From: Ceratothoa steindachneri | Lineage: Eukaryota; Arthropoda; Malacostraca; Isopoda; Cymothoidae | DNA length: 64,000 bases | Assembly (NCBI GenBank): GCA_963969495.1 | Contig: OZ018327.1 | Location: 30,883,175 to 30,947,174 of the forward strand | Reading direction: 5' to 3' | In this document: in pieces, positions 33,240 to 44,592 of the stretch | How positions within the stretch are numbered: position 1 is the first letter of the stretch | Layout of the letters: each line of letters starts with the position of its first letter | Notes under the pieces: model-generated | Databases searched by the model: none | Told to the model about the DNA's origin: nothing | Seen by the model: the letters and a program-made list of their open reading frames with translations, nothing else | Translations under genes and position numbers: made by a program

Positions 33240-34084
33240 AACCTGTTGAACAAACCTAGGAGAAAGGCTATATCTATCCCATACCCATGTCTTGAAGCAT
33301 GACATACAGGATATCAGTAGGCCAAGGGCAAGAAAGCAACTCATTTGGCAAAAACAGGTCCTTGAATGCTTCTCTTCACCTCTGGAGGTGAAGTCCAATC
33401 AGCAGCCAGCTTTAAATTTTTTAATTCTGTCAATGCATCATCCTGATGAGAATAAAAAGAAAGTTGCTTCAAAGGACTACCATGGCAGCCCCATCTTCTT
33501 TTAGACATGCTTCAACACCTTTACAAGAGGAATCCTACCATTGATTGTTTTACTGAAATGATCTGGAATAGGCTCGTCAAAATTTGAGCAAGTACAGTTG
33601 TTCAGAGAGCACTTGTAGGGCTCATAGGCATATCGCTTCTCTCTGAAGTCTCACACTCAAACAAACCACTTTCCTTTGTGGTTGGCTGAGTGTGAGAGTC
33701 CTCAAAGAGAAGCAATAGGCCTATGAGCCTTACAAGTGCTGTCTGAACAACCACTTCTTAAGTCAGACACACAACAAAGAGGGTGCCAGAGAGCACAATG
33801 GTCTATTCAAATGACAGTTATTTTCCTGAATGCAGGGCCACCATACCAGATCAAGCAACATTGAGATGGGTCCTCAGGTAGCGGTGGCCCAGCAAAAGAT
33901 ATTTGCATGTTTAAGTGTATGTTAGAGCAAGGTCATCAACCATACCACACACAAGTGAGTGTAGATGAGAGCACATGGACAGATCAAGGCTGGAAAATGG
34001 AATGGTCGTGGGAGAGTAATGTGGGAACTATTCCATATTAGAGACACCAATCTCCAGCTCTTTGATAAGTTAAACAAGGACCCT
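33240..34084. other. Non-coding DNA around the fold-back
   Basis: Apart from the hairpin, I see no recognisable motif or gene. Confidence 0.4.
33597..33751. repeat. 155-bp fold-back (near-continuous hairpin)
   Basis: Arm 33597-33659 (starts GTTGTTCAGAGAGCACTTGT) pairs with 33687-33751 (ends GTGCTGTCTGAACAAC) over about 63 bp with a handful of mismatches. Even the 27-base centre contains ACCAC/GTGGT complementarity around TTTCCTTT. No TA or other target duplication is evident. It could be a small fold-back transposon or a transcribed hairpin; there is no coding sequence. Confidence 0.8.
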
Positions 34085-34480
34085 GATTCTTGCCATGTAA
34101 TCAGTGTGAGTAAAGAGTGAAATGCTGCTCTGATCACCCAGTCCTTGCTGACTCTTAGGCACGCTCATTCTCTGCAATTTCCACATCCAAGAACCTAGCA
34201 TAAGATAATCTCAACATCTACCCAGCTTGTGGCAAATGAGGCAGATATCGTAAACCTGGCTGTAGAGATTCTAATACCCGGAGGAGCACTCACGCCACTT
34301 TGTGAGTCTCTAAAGATCACAACCCAGTCTCCAAACAAGGCACAACATGTTATCTCCCATACTAAGCAATGTATTGGAACCAGCTCAGCTGTGAAAAAAG
34401 ATGCAGCGCCTGGTAGAGGATGGGAAGAGGGGATGCATCCAAAATGGTGTGAAAACAGGGCTAGGCTAAGGAAGAGTAGA
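34085..34480 (-). mobile_element. LINE-A copy L, RNase H region
   Basis: CACCCAGTCCTTGCTGACTC, CCAAGAACCTAGCATAAGATAATCTC and ATCACAACCCAGTCTCCAAA align with 19960-20165 of copy E. No 3' tail is attached, and the frame is broken. Confidence 0.6.
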
Positions 34481-35004
34481 AGAAGCTTTGCAGATCCTTG
34501 CCATTGGCAGATCCACTGAAGGATTTTGCTTCCCTGCCCTTTCTTGCTGGAGTTGCATAAGTAGCATTTGAAGAAAACTCCATAGGGATGGCCATAGGCC
34601 TTTTAGAGATGGACCTCTGGGGGACACTGATGCAGTTTCCAAGGACTTATTACTAAACTCCAACTTAACCCATACCCGTGGGTTGATTCCTTCTGCTGGT
34701 GAGGTACTTAAGCAGGAGCAAATCTATTAGGCCACCTAAAAGTCTAACAACTTGGTAGAATGGTTGCTTTATATTACTAGTCACAGTCATACAGGAGGTG
34801 GGGGATAACTGGAGCAGGGCCTGCATCCTTCATACTCAGGGAGGTAGAACCCATTGAAAGGTTCTGATTGGGCATGCGAGTTACCATGCTAGTAGAACTG
34901 GAGGGGCCAGAATGATACTTGGTTCACAACTAGAACTGCCAAGACCTCTTTTTTTTCAGATAATTATAACTGCTTTGAAAATGCAGTACGCGATTTGTCT
35001 CAAT
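34481..35004. other. Decayed repeat DNA
   Basis: Shares CATGCTAGTAGAACTGGAGGGGCC (34890-34915) with 23590-23615 in diverged form. No gene. Confidence 0.4.
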
Positions 35005-35006
35005 TA

Positions 35007-35901
35007 CAAGGGGTGGTCAATAAGTTTTGCAAATCGGTAGGGCAAAACAGAGGAAGGGGGATGGCTGTTTGTGAGGGTGTTATGACAAGTCAGGACCTGC
35101 AGCCGCACACTCCTGCCTCATCTATTTAAGAAGCAGTAGCTGATCGCAGATCATCAGTCACAAATTTTTCAACAAGGAAGAAGGTTGAACACCACGCAGT
35201 GATCAAATTTTTGACCAAGGAAGGCAAGAATGTAAAAGAGATCCATGAACGCATGGTTGCAGTGTACACCGACACTGCCCCTTCCTATGCAACCATTGCT
35301 CGCTGGAATAGGAAGTTCCGCCATGGTCGTGAGTCCCTCGAAGATGACCCTCGTCCAGGACGCCTGTCAGATGTGACCAACAAGGACAATGTGGCCTGTG
35401 TGGAGGAGGATCCTCGAAAGTCGGTGGGGGGAAGGTCGAAGAAATTGAGCGAGAACTTGGAATATCACATGGAAGTGTTATCAACATCATCCACAACAAT
35501 TTGGCCATGACCAAGGTCTCTGCCTGTTGGGTCCCTAGAAACCTCACGCCCCATGATCGACTTCAACGTCATCAAGTCCAGAGTTGCACAAGCTGCCCTG
35601 CACGAGTGCGGATTCAAGGAGCTCAACCCCCCCCCCTTACAGTCCAGATCTGGCCCCTAGCGACTACATTTTATTCCGCCAGCTCAAGGCTGCACTGCGT
35701 GGATGCCAGTTTGGGGATGATGATGTCCAGCTCACCATCCAGGAGTGGATTGAACAGCAGTCAAGAGATTTCTGGTTGTTGGGAATTCAAAGCCTCAGGG
35801 ACAAGTGGCGCAAGTGCATTGAAGTTGAGGGTAGGTATATTGAAAAATAATAAAACACTTTTCCTCATATCTGAATTGCAAAACTTATTGACCTCCCCTC
35901 G
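35007..35901 (+). mobile_element. Mariner deletion derivative, copy 2 (895 bp)
   Basis: The left end CAAGGGGTGGTCAATAAG and reversed right end CGAGGGGAGGTCAATAAG share GGTCAATAAGTTTTGC; TA flanks at 35005-35006 and 35902-35903. The sequence is close to 15765-16644 over its whole length, including the five-prime leader with CAGGACCTGCAGCCGCAC. Confidence 0.88.
35175..35850 (+). pseudogene. Mariner transposase lacking the catalytic core, copy 2
   Basis: Compared with copy 1, the start codon ATG has become AGG (35175-35177). The N-terminal DNA-binding region is cleaner than in copy 1: KFLTKEGKNVKEIHERM and ARWNRKFRHGRESLEDDPRPGR are in one frame from 35199. It then jumps from the RNLTPHDR region to LHECGFKELN and SPDLAPSDYILF, so the first two catalytic aspartates are deleted at the same place as in copy 1. 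It ends KCIEVEGRYIEK. A frameshift near the junction separates the two halves. Confidence 0.85.
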
Positions 35902-36064
35902 TAGATGCAGGACCTTCATTCAGTAGGGAGGTGGGAATATTGAAACTGGTAATATGAAAATGTTCTTTGCAGATAGGAAAGTATATCTATAGAATGGTAC
36001 GCTCTGTGGTCAAAGAAAGGCCCTGATTATAAACTGAGTAAAGGTGAGAGGATGGAGACATGGA

Positions 36065-36310
36065 TTTTCTTTAAATTTTACGAGCTTATCTGGCGACTAC
36101 CCACTTGGGCATAAATTGCCGCAATCATGACAGCCTAGCACTAGGCTACTCTAAAATAAGAATATAAAAAAACAACAATAAGGGAAAATGGCAACAATTA
36201 GGAAGCAAGCTCCGGCATCGGGGAGGTTCAACCTACAAAGAAAATGACAATAAAAATACAAAACCTAGTTAAATAAAGGGAAGAAGGCCAGCCTCCCCCA
36301 AAAAGTCTAT
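36065..36310 (-). mobile_element. LINE-A copy M, 3' tail
   Basis: CTTATCTGGCGACTACCCAC, TTGGGCATAAATTGCCGC and then the perfect hairpin AGCCTAG/CTAGGCT (36132-36147). Downstream it matches 19430-19600 (GGAAGCAAGCTCCGGCATC). Only the untranslated end and the last codons of ORF2 are present. Confidence 0.7.
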
Positions 36311-36410
36311 TAGAGAGACATGGAGTTGTCCACCACAGAATTGTTTGAAGTAAACTAAGGCACTGTAGAGGTGCAGGCATATGTCAGTCGGCATCCTCAT
36401 TTGACAATTG

Positions 36411-36960
36411 ATGCATTCTGTCAGATCAACCAGCGCCTAAGACCCTAATCTCAAATTTTGCTGAAATTTTTTTTATAGGAAGATATGACCTTGGACATTT
36501 TGAGGTCACTAACATTTGATGACCCAAACTATGGTAATAAAGGTCATAATTATATAAAATTATATATATTTAGAATCAGAAAAAGACAAGGAATGAGTTT
36601 TAGAACTATGTTAAAAAATTATACATTTGCAAAAATTTGAGGTAAAGATTTGACTGGGATATCAAAATTTAAAATTTTTATAAATGAGAAAAATGAAGGC
36701 TTTGGCTAGTAGAATCAGTAAAAAAAAAGAAGTTTGTTTATGCTAATATTTTTCAAGTAATTAACACATAAGTGAGTATTAGAGTTTTAAGTTGTCCAGT
36801 CAATTCTACATATTTTTCACACTTAAGCTCCTAATTTGAACTATAGAAATTAAAATTACCTTTTTTAATATAAAAACAGCCATAAAAGGGTTGTTTATCT
36901 TGTTATTTTTCATGTAATTAACTTATATAAGTGAACACCATATTTACAAGTTGTTTATCA
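36411..36960. repeat. Left long inverted repeat
   Basis: Pairs with 39955-40640. Recognisable matching blocks include AGATATGACCT, TTTTGAGGTCACTAACATTT, ACTATGGTAATAA, GAGGTAAAGATTTGAC, TTTTTCAAGTAATTAACACAT and TTTTTCACACTTAAGCTC. Confidence 0.8.
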
Positions 36961-37325
36961 ATTCATTGAAATTTTATAGCTTTGATATCAATTCACTGCC
37001 AATAATATATAGTTAAAGTAGTGAAAGGGGAAGACAAAGCTCACATGTAGCTTAAACAATCCTGTTGCAACATGTTGCTACTTATACAGAATCAACGCAG
37101 ATAGTTGTAGTTCCTTGTCTACAAATTAGTATAGTTTCAGCCAGCAGTGTGTGTGGTGTTGTTATTGTTTTTCAATAAGACTCAAAAGAATATTAAGAAT
37201 TAAAATATTGTATATAAATATATTCTAAAAAGTGTCATCTAATTGTATATCTTAAAATTACAGATTTATAGAAATCAACTTGTAAAATCTCCATCACGGC
37301 TATTAGGCCTATTCACCAAAATACA

Positions 37326-39840
37326 ATGGTTCAGCACTTGGAATACTGTCAAGACCCTACTAAAAAACACATGAAGCGCATAACAATCAATCTTAGAAAA
37401 GTGACTGATGTGCTTATTGAAAAATGTGCTGGAAGAGTGAAAAAAAAAGATGCAGTATTGTGTGTGAACTGTTGGACACTAATAATGAAAAACTCCACAA
37501 TACTTAGAACCACTGAAAACAATGAGACTGAGCAAGATTCAATTGAATCATCTTCAATCAGTGATTTGAGTAACATATCTTCAGTTCGAGATCTGGACAG
37601 CGATTGCTTAGTTGAAGAAAATCCTTCAACTTCAATTTAACCAGTTCTAGCCTTTTTGGAACAAATAACTTAAAAAAAAGTAATTACTAAGATATTATAT
37701 TTTATATTTCACAAGAAAGGTGTTTGATCTATATGGCCCATTGAATATAATTTAAGGTACTGTATTAAAAAAATTGATAATTGGCAAGCTTTTACTTGGA
37801 AGGATTTATTCTTTAATGATGGTCTTTAGTCTACACAAAATGCAAATTTCGCTCTGTATAATAATTTAAATATATTCTTTTTTGTTGTTTTTTTCAGAAG
37901 GGTTGTCATTGAACAAGGGAAAGGCGCAAAGCTTGTGGTAAGCTATCAAGATGCCCAGAAAGACTTGAAGAAGAGGTTAGAAGTCAGTTATGGTGTTCAT
38001 ATTAGTGAGGGGGTAAATGATGCTGCAAAACGTGAAACAGAATCTGAAAAACATCTAGAAACATTAATGAATGAATTGAAACAGTCATTCCTGTAGAGCA
38101 AATGTCAATCACAAATTACAAATATTGACTCTCTCCCCATACACAATTGAAAAAACTGCTAGTTTCTTTAAAACTACAACATATATGGTGAAAAAAAAGC
38201 TATTCACTAAAACCAGAATTTGGAATCCTTCCAAAGATTCCAATAATGAGCAAAGGAGAGGTGATATCTGAAGAACACAAAGATATAGTTAGAAGATTCT
38301 ATGAGTCAGATAAGGTTAGTCGTATGTGTCCTGGCAAGAAAGATTGTGTTAAAGTAATGAGTGCTGAAGGTGCAAAAATGACTAGTACTTGGCAAATTTA
38401 AGTTATTTCAACTATATAAAAATGATACAAAGAATCCTAAAATAGATTTTCCACATTGCTAAATTATGGCAGCCATATTGTGTGCTTGTCGGTAGTGATG
38501 GGACTGATTCTATCTGTGTTTGCACATATCATCAAAACCCCAAATTATAGGTGGCTACATTGGGAGAAAAAGGTCTCTCATACAAAGATCTTATGCATTA
38601 GTTTCTGCAGTACAGAGAGAGAGGCTTGCATGATGCGACTTTGCAAAGATTACCCAAGAGGTGATCTGAACTTTGTTGAGTTGACATTGTAAAATCAGCT
38701 CCAAATGAAATAGCTTTCAAGCAATGGGTGACTGTTGACTGTGGTACAATGGTAGACAAAGTGGAGCCACTTCATGAATACTTATCATTAAGCATGAACA
38801 TATCCTGCATGGTTCATCATCATTTTGTTGCACAGCAGCAATCACAGTACTTAAAAGTTGAAAAAAACACTACCACCTCAGATGCTGCCCAAGGATTACA
38901 CTGAGACAATTCACAATATACACTTCACCCTTTTGTCATCTATTATAGATTATCTCCAGACCAGGAACTTAACCATTTTAGTGTCTGTTTCTTATCTCCA
39001 TCACTAAAACACAACACTATAATGGTTTACTCGTTTATAATAAAGCTTATGAACTATGTTAAATTCAGATGCTCACAACTGAAGAAGGTGTACTATTTTT
39101 CGGATGGATGTGCTGGTCAATATAAGAACAGATACAACTTCACAAATCTCTGTTGCCATGAAGAGGATTTTGGTTTGCTACATCCCATGGCAAAAATGCA
39201 TGCGATGGGATTGGGGGAACAGTGAAGAGAGCTGCTGCTCATGCCAGTTTGCAGAAAACAACAGAGAGGCAAATTCTAACATCAGAAGACATGTTTCAGT
39301 TTTGTGAAGAAAACTTGAGCAAGACAATAAAATTTTTCTTTGTAACTACATCTGATTTGAAAGATGCAGAACAACGGTTAGAACATTGATTCAAGGACAG
39401 TAGGGCTATTCTGGGAACTCAGAAATATCATTTGTTCCCATAAACAAGGAAGAACTGATGGTGTATCTGATTTCAAGTGTCATTGGAAAAAAGAAAGGAA
39501 TAAAGAAAAGTCATATTACTAATGAATCTGCAATGGTTGATAACCTAAAATGTGACAAACAAGGAGAATATGTTACCTGCATTTATGATGGGCAAGTTTG
39601 GTATGGAATTGTGGAGGAATATTGTGAGGAGTTTGATGATTACACAGTGAACTTTTTTACATCAATCTGGGTCATCAGAAGCAAGTGCATATCATTATTA
39701 TGTGCAGTGCTGGGACATCACATTAACTGTCATGAGTTGTCCTACAGTAAGAGGAGGCAGGAGAATTAAATATATTTTTTCTCAGAAAGAAATTGATGAA
39801 AGTATCGAATATGCCAAAATTATATTAGGTTAACAGGTCT
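37326..39840 (+). pseudogene. Transposase-like gene of the long-TIR element, broken
   Basis: The first segment (37326-37640, 104 codons) begins with a Cys-rich region, EYCQDPTKKHMKRITINLRK and later LCVNCW, resembling a small zinc-binding domain. After a pyrimidine-rich stretch ending TTTTTTTCAG (37897) the frame resumes at 37898 with RVVIEQGKGAKLVVSYQDAQ, a clean splice-acceptor arrangement. Later blocks are TVDCGTMVDKVEPLHEYL (about 38730), VYYFSDGCAGQYKNRYNF (about 39085), SHGKNACDGIGGTVKR (39183 onward, another frame), KFFFVTTSDLKDAEQRL, and GEYVTCIYDGQVWYGIVEEY (about 39570). The FSDGxxxQYKN and HGKxxCDGxGG blocks are shared by a widespread family of uncharacterised animal repeat proteins that I recall but cannot name. 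Stops and frameshifts inactivate it. Confidence 0.65.
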
Positions 39841-39954
39841 TTCCTATCATTATTGTAATTATTTTGTCAGTGAAGATTATCAGTGAAATATCATTTCTTT
39901 ATGCTTGGAGATTTAGGTCAAGTCAAAATGATAGCTAAAATAAATTCTTAAATT

Positions 39955-40640
39955 GACTTGTAATTTATAAATATTGTGTCAACATAAGTTAGTTATATGA
40001 AAAGTAATAGCATAAAAAACCTTTTTATGATTGTTTCTAATAGCCAAGACCCTTGACTGTTTTTTATATGCCCCCAAAATTATAATTTCAATTTCTATAG
40101 GTCACTTTAAGAGCTTAAGTGTGAAAAATGTGTAGAATTGATGGACAACTTAAAAATATAGTGCTCACTCATGTGTTAATTACTTGAAAAATACTAGAAC
40201 AAACAAACTTTTTTTTTTACTGATTCTAATAACTAAAGCATATGCCTTCATTTTTCTCATTTATAAACATTTTTTCAATTTTGATACCCCAGAGGTCAAA
40301 TCTTTACCTCTAATTTGAGCAAATGTATGATTTTTTTTTTATTTTTCAACCTAGAGTTCTAAAACTTTCATATTTGGATTCCTTGCCTTTCTCTCATTCT
40401 ATATATATATATATATATACCTTTATATAATTATAACCATTATTACCATAGTTAGTTACCAAATGTTAGTGACCTCAAAATGCCTGAGGTCATATCTCCT
40501 GAACCATTGGTTGGATTAACCTTAAAATTTCAGACATGGGTTTAGGGCCCCCAAACTTCTTATAAACCAGATTTCAGCAAAATCTGAGAGATGAGGGTGT
40601 TAATTTGCAATTTTTCTGGTTGATCTCACAGAGAATGCCC
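39955..40640. repeat. Right long inverted repeat
   Basis: Inverted counterpart of 36411-36960; it has extra material absent from the left arm (around 40500-40600 and a (TA)n run at 40401-40421). Confidence 0.8.
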
Positions 40641-40646
40641 CAATTG

Positions 40647-42239
40647 GGTTAGGAGGTTATGATAGGAGGATAAGAGGCAATGAAGCTTCCACAAAACCTT
40701 TTCAGCGACAATGAACCTAATACCATCGTTGATTATATTTGGAGTTCCCAGATATAAACATAGATGATTGCAGCTGAGGTGGAAAAGAACACAGGAGAAT
40801 TGTGGAAGAGAATCTTTGAAAAGTAAACATAACAGGTTGGACCTGTCTAGCGGCTGTAGGAAGACGTACCAATGCTGATGGGACAGGAAAGAGATTACTA
40901 TTCCTCACAAAAGAAAAAGGAACATCTTTGAGACCAAGCCCTGGGAGTAGAGGTTGGAGTAAGAGGAACTCATTTAAAGTTGGGAGAAGCAGTACCAGCA
41001 AAATCTGAGAAATAAATGTGGATAGGAATCTATGAAGTGCAGAGAATGTAGACTATAGATAATAGGAGTAGCTGGTAGTGACAGTGGCAGAGGCTTTTCT
41101 CATGCGAAAAAAGACATTATAAAGTGAGAGAATGCCTTTGGGACATCTTGGCTGGAGCGGATGGATCTAGAACACTGCAGAATTGGCAGACACCAGCTAA
41201 CATTCAAGAAACAGGAGAATGGGATTCAACATTTAAGGAAACGTAAGACTACCACTATCTCAATGATCTTGGATGAGCGGCAGATCATTGCTATGGGAAG
41301 GTAAGATGAGACATCCAAGTGCTCAGTCCATCTTGAGGGAGGGTAACAAGACTGCTTTAGAGCAGGCAGTGGGGGAAACAATAAGGGCAGAACAAAGGGA
41401 TCTCAGGGGCATAGATAGGTTTAATATAGAAAACAGGTGGACCTTGAAAATAATTTTGGATTGAACGGGCAGCTAGAGCAGTGGAGTGGCATGAAACATC
41501 AAAACATCCTAAGTGGAAAAGAACAGCAAAAATTTTCAACAAGGAGATTGCCTACAGTGAAGAGATGAGCTTGGTATGCACACTGAAGCTGTGCTTCATT
41601 CTGGCTGCAGCTGTACAGTGAGTTGGAAAAAGAGGAGGGAGGCAGTAACTAGGATACTAGAAATCAAGAGAAAAAAGATTATACAGAAATAGGAGACTGC
41701 AGTCAGATCTAGAGTTCATTGGATCAATGAACTCTAGTCATTAATATGTGAGAAGTCTATATTACATCACATAAGTCTATATAACATAAGGTTATATAAA
41801 GTGATCTGTGTCATAGAAATATTTAGGAATCAACACATTTGAAAAAAAAGAAGAAAAAGCTACATGCAATAAAAATAAAGGGACAAAAATGGCAATTTTT
41901 CAGAACCAAATTTAAAATAAAGTAGTAAGCGCTGATCAGATAAAAATTTTAAAGCCATATTTAAATTCAACTTAATGCTTTATGCTGGTATGGGACAAAT
42001 TCAGCACATAGAAAATAAAGGCTTATAGCAAGATAAATTATATGCGTTGAGTCTAGCAAGCGAGTAGGACGAGTACCCACATGTTCTGTTTAGGTTCACA
42101 CAAGGGTTACATTAGATTTGTGTGCTGTTTGCCACCTAATGGAAACGATCACTGGAATTAATGGGGTGGGGGTAATTAATTCAGGGGATATAGGTTTAAA
42201 AAAACATCATTTAAACACAGTTTATGAGATGATAAAAAT
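40647..42239. other. Intergenic, no gene recognised
   Basis: CpG-poor and purine-rich on the plus strand; frames of up to 94 codons lack motifs. A low level of similarity to LINE 5' sequence is possible but not demonstrable by eye. Confidence 0.4.
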
Positions 42240-42960
42240 TCCATTTTAGCTTAATTGTCCTGGTACTGGGACAAGTAAAACTCGCAGTTCTCCAACCTAG
42301 GACATTCAATAAGGAATCACAGATACTGCAGAGGACCCTGTATTGATATGGATGACAAACGAGTATCCAGACTGGTCCTGGCACATGACTGAGCAGTATA
42401 TTTCAATGGGCACTTTTAAACCAAGAGGGAGAAAGCATAGAAACCAACTCCCCTTTAGCTCTGAGAAGTGGGTGTACACTGCTACAGTGTCACAATGTAA
42501 GCTCTAGGATTCCCAAGTGCAATATGTACTCTCAGGGCTGTATAAGCTTTAGGAGCAGAGGCATAGTGACAGATATCCAAGAGCTCCACTGGCCCAAGTT
42601 ACATCAAACTCTTGTAATTTCCTTACCTAAATGTAAAGGCTTAGGGTATGATTAGCATGCCTCTCTTCAGCATATGAATCAAGCACAGAGACAAAAAAGC
42701 TGTCGAACTTGCACATGAATAAAGGCAGTATGAGTAGCATCTCACCCAGGTTGACACATAGCATAGAAAATCCATGCTGTTGGTACATGAGACCGTAAGG
42801 CTGCACCGGGAAAGTCCCATTTAGGAATAGGTTCGGTTGGGGTGAAACTGTAGATAGTGGCACAAGTGCACTATCTTAGAGCCTTGGTTAAAAACAAACT
42901 GAGGTTCAGAATAGCGAGACACGCAATTGAACCTGTAGGAGTTGACACTCTAAGGTAGGC
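42240..42960 (-). mobile_element. LINE-A copy N, decayed
   Basis: GTCCTGGTACTGGGACAAGT, AGGACATTCAATAAGGAATC and later AGCTTTAGGAGCAGAGGCATAGTGAC and AAGGCTTAGGGTATGATTAGC occur in the order expected for the ORF2 end through RNase H, but the internal part is deleted and every frame is broken. It is the copy nearest to the spenito gene. Confidence 0.55.
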
Positions 42961-44592
42961 AGGAATAAGGGATCAGCATTATCTACAGTGTAGCAAGAAT
43001 ATCTTTTAGTACTGAGGAGACTTCTCTGTGGGACAGCCTCTTTCTGTTATATTGGGCTGGAGAAGGATGTCATAGGAAATCAGAAATAATGGGAAGAATC
43101 CCCTCACTTTCATAAAGGGTTTCCTTGATTCTATACACAGCGTAGATTCTAATTGCAGCAGGGGCATAGCCGCTGCTATACCATCCACACCCTTTGCAGG
43201 TCAGAAAGTAACTAGAGATTTGTAAGGATAGTTAAGATTGAGTGAAAATAGTGGAAGATATAAAGCTTCAGGTCCTGCAGACAATAGGGCAGAGGTGATA
43301 ACTGTGGGCACAATGGCTGGTACAAGATGTACCTAAATATTTACACAGCCCTGCCCTGCAAGGACTGCATTTCTAGGCACATTTGTTTCTGGATTGTTGA
43401 TAGGGTTTGGGAAGATGAGAAAGTAGGGTATGAATGGTAGCAATCACAGATGCAGACAAGGGCAGTAGGGGTTATTAGGCAGTCCATATTCATTAACGGG
43501 TCATTTTAGATTTATTTTTTATACCCATACATAATTGAATGCCAAAATTGGATGATCCGACCAATATTGGCAATTTAACAGCAGTGCCCAGCCTGTAAGG
43601 TGCTTCACCCAGGATAACTGGGTCCAAATCCCAAACCAGGCATTTCATAGACAAAGGTAGTACAAAGACCCCAAAAGATGGGCATCTACCCAAACAAACA
43701 TGCAGCTTATTTATGGTGATAACCCCCAGTAAGAGTCTAAAATGATGAAGAAATAAGGAAATATGGATTATAAGCTGTTGTGAGAAAGGAGGGAAAATAA
43801 AGTTAGAAAATGGATTGGAGGGAGGGGAAGAAAAGGGTAAAATTAAAAGTCCTCTTGGTCACAGACAAGCCTATTAACCCCCCTTAACTCAAGGGAGGGG
43901 GGGGCTATCTTCTGTCAGCCATAGAAAGATGTTAGATGATGAGTACATTTGGCTACTCTACCACCCATAGATTATAAATATTAACTAGATATAGAACTGA
44001 TACTGGCAGTACTCCACTGCAACTTTACTCCATTTAGTACTAGACTACTTTGTCTTTTAGGCATTCAACTACCAAATAAAAAAAACATCCTACCCATTTC
44101 AATCAAAGTAAATTAAGTCTACAATTTCTCTCTTATCCATTTTGTTATATACTTAATCCATAAATTCTAATAAGCTACACACAACCTAACTGTTCTAAAC
44201 TCATGCTGAGCATTCATGATTAGGTATTCCCCCCTATACTATTGTTCTAAAATCCTTTTTTTTTCTACTATTTTCAAGAATTTCATAAACTATAGAAGTT
44301 AAACTTGCGGGTCTAAATTAAAATTTTATTTAATTTCCCTTTTAGAGTCACTTTAATATTAGTTTTCATTCCTTTCAAAAAGTTATAACAATGCCATATG
44401 CCCATTCCCAATACTTGGTCAAAAAAGACCAAAGGCAATAACAATTACCACCCTAAAACTATTAGTACTAAGGTTCATTCCATGTGAAATCAACATATCA
44501 CCATCACAAATTTTATTAAAAATTGGCATCTTCTCATCTGTGCATTAAATGGTTCCTGAGATATAACTATCCAAATTTTGCAGGTCATGCCA
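42961..44592. other. Intergenic, AT-rich, no gene recognised
   Basis: Short frames only. A G-rich/C-rich patch at 43850-43905 and a poly(T) patch near 44255. Confidence 0.45.

Larger units (their letters stand above)
36411..40640 (+). mobile_element. Long-TIR DNA transposon, 4.23 kb, 6-bp duplication
   Basis: The ends are inverted copies: left ATGCATTCTGTCAGATCAAC, reversed right GGGCATTCTCTGTGAGATCA. Similarity continues for roughly 550 bp on the left and 685 bp on the right, with interruptions; for example TTTTGAGGTCACTAACATTT and ATGAGAAAAATGAAGGC occur in both arms. CAATTG directly flanks both borders (36405-36410 and 40641-40646). Inside, on the plus strand, is a broken multi-exon gene whose motifs recur in animal repeat families. 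Complete ends, a target duplication and a central gene make this a DNA transposon; its superfamily I cannot name from sequence alone. Confidence 0.8.

Noticed and set aside
36405..40646. Longer (8-bp) duplication at the long-TIR element
   Set aside because: Only the six bases CAATTG match; the adjoining bases (GA on the left, GG on the right) do not.
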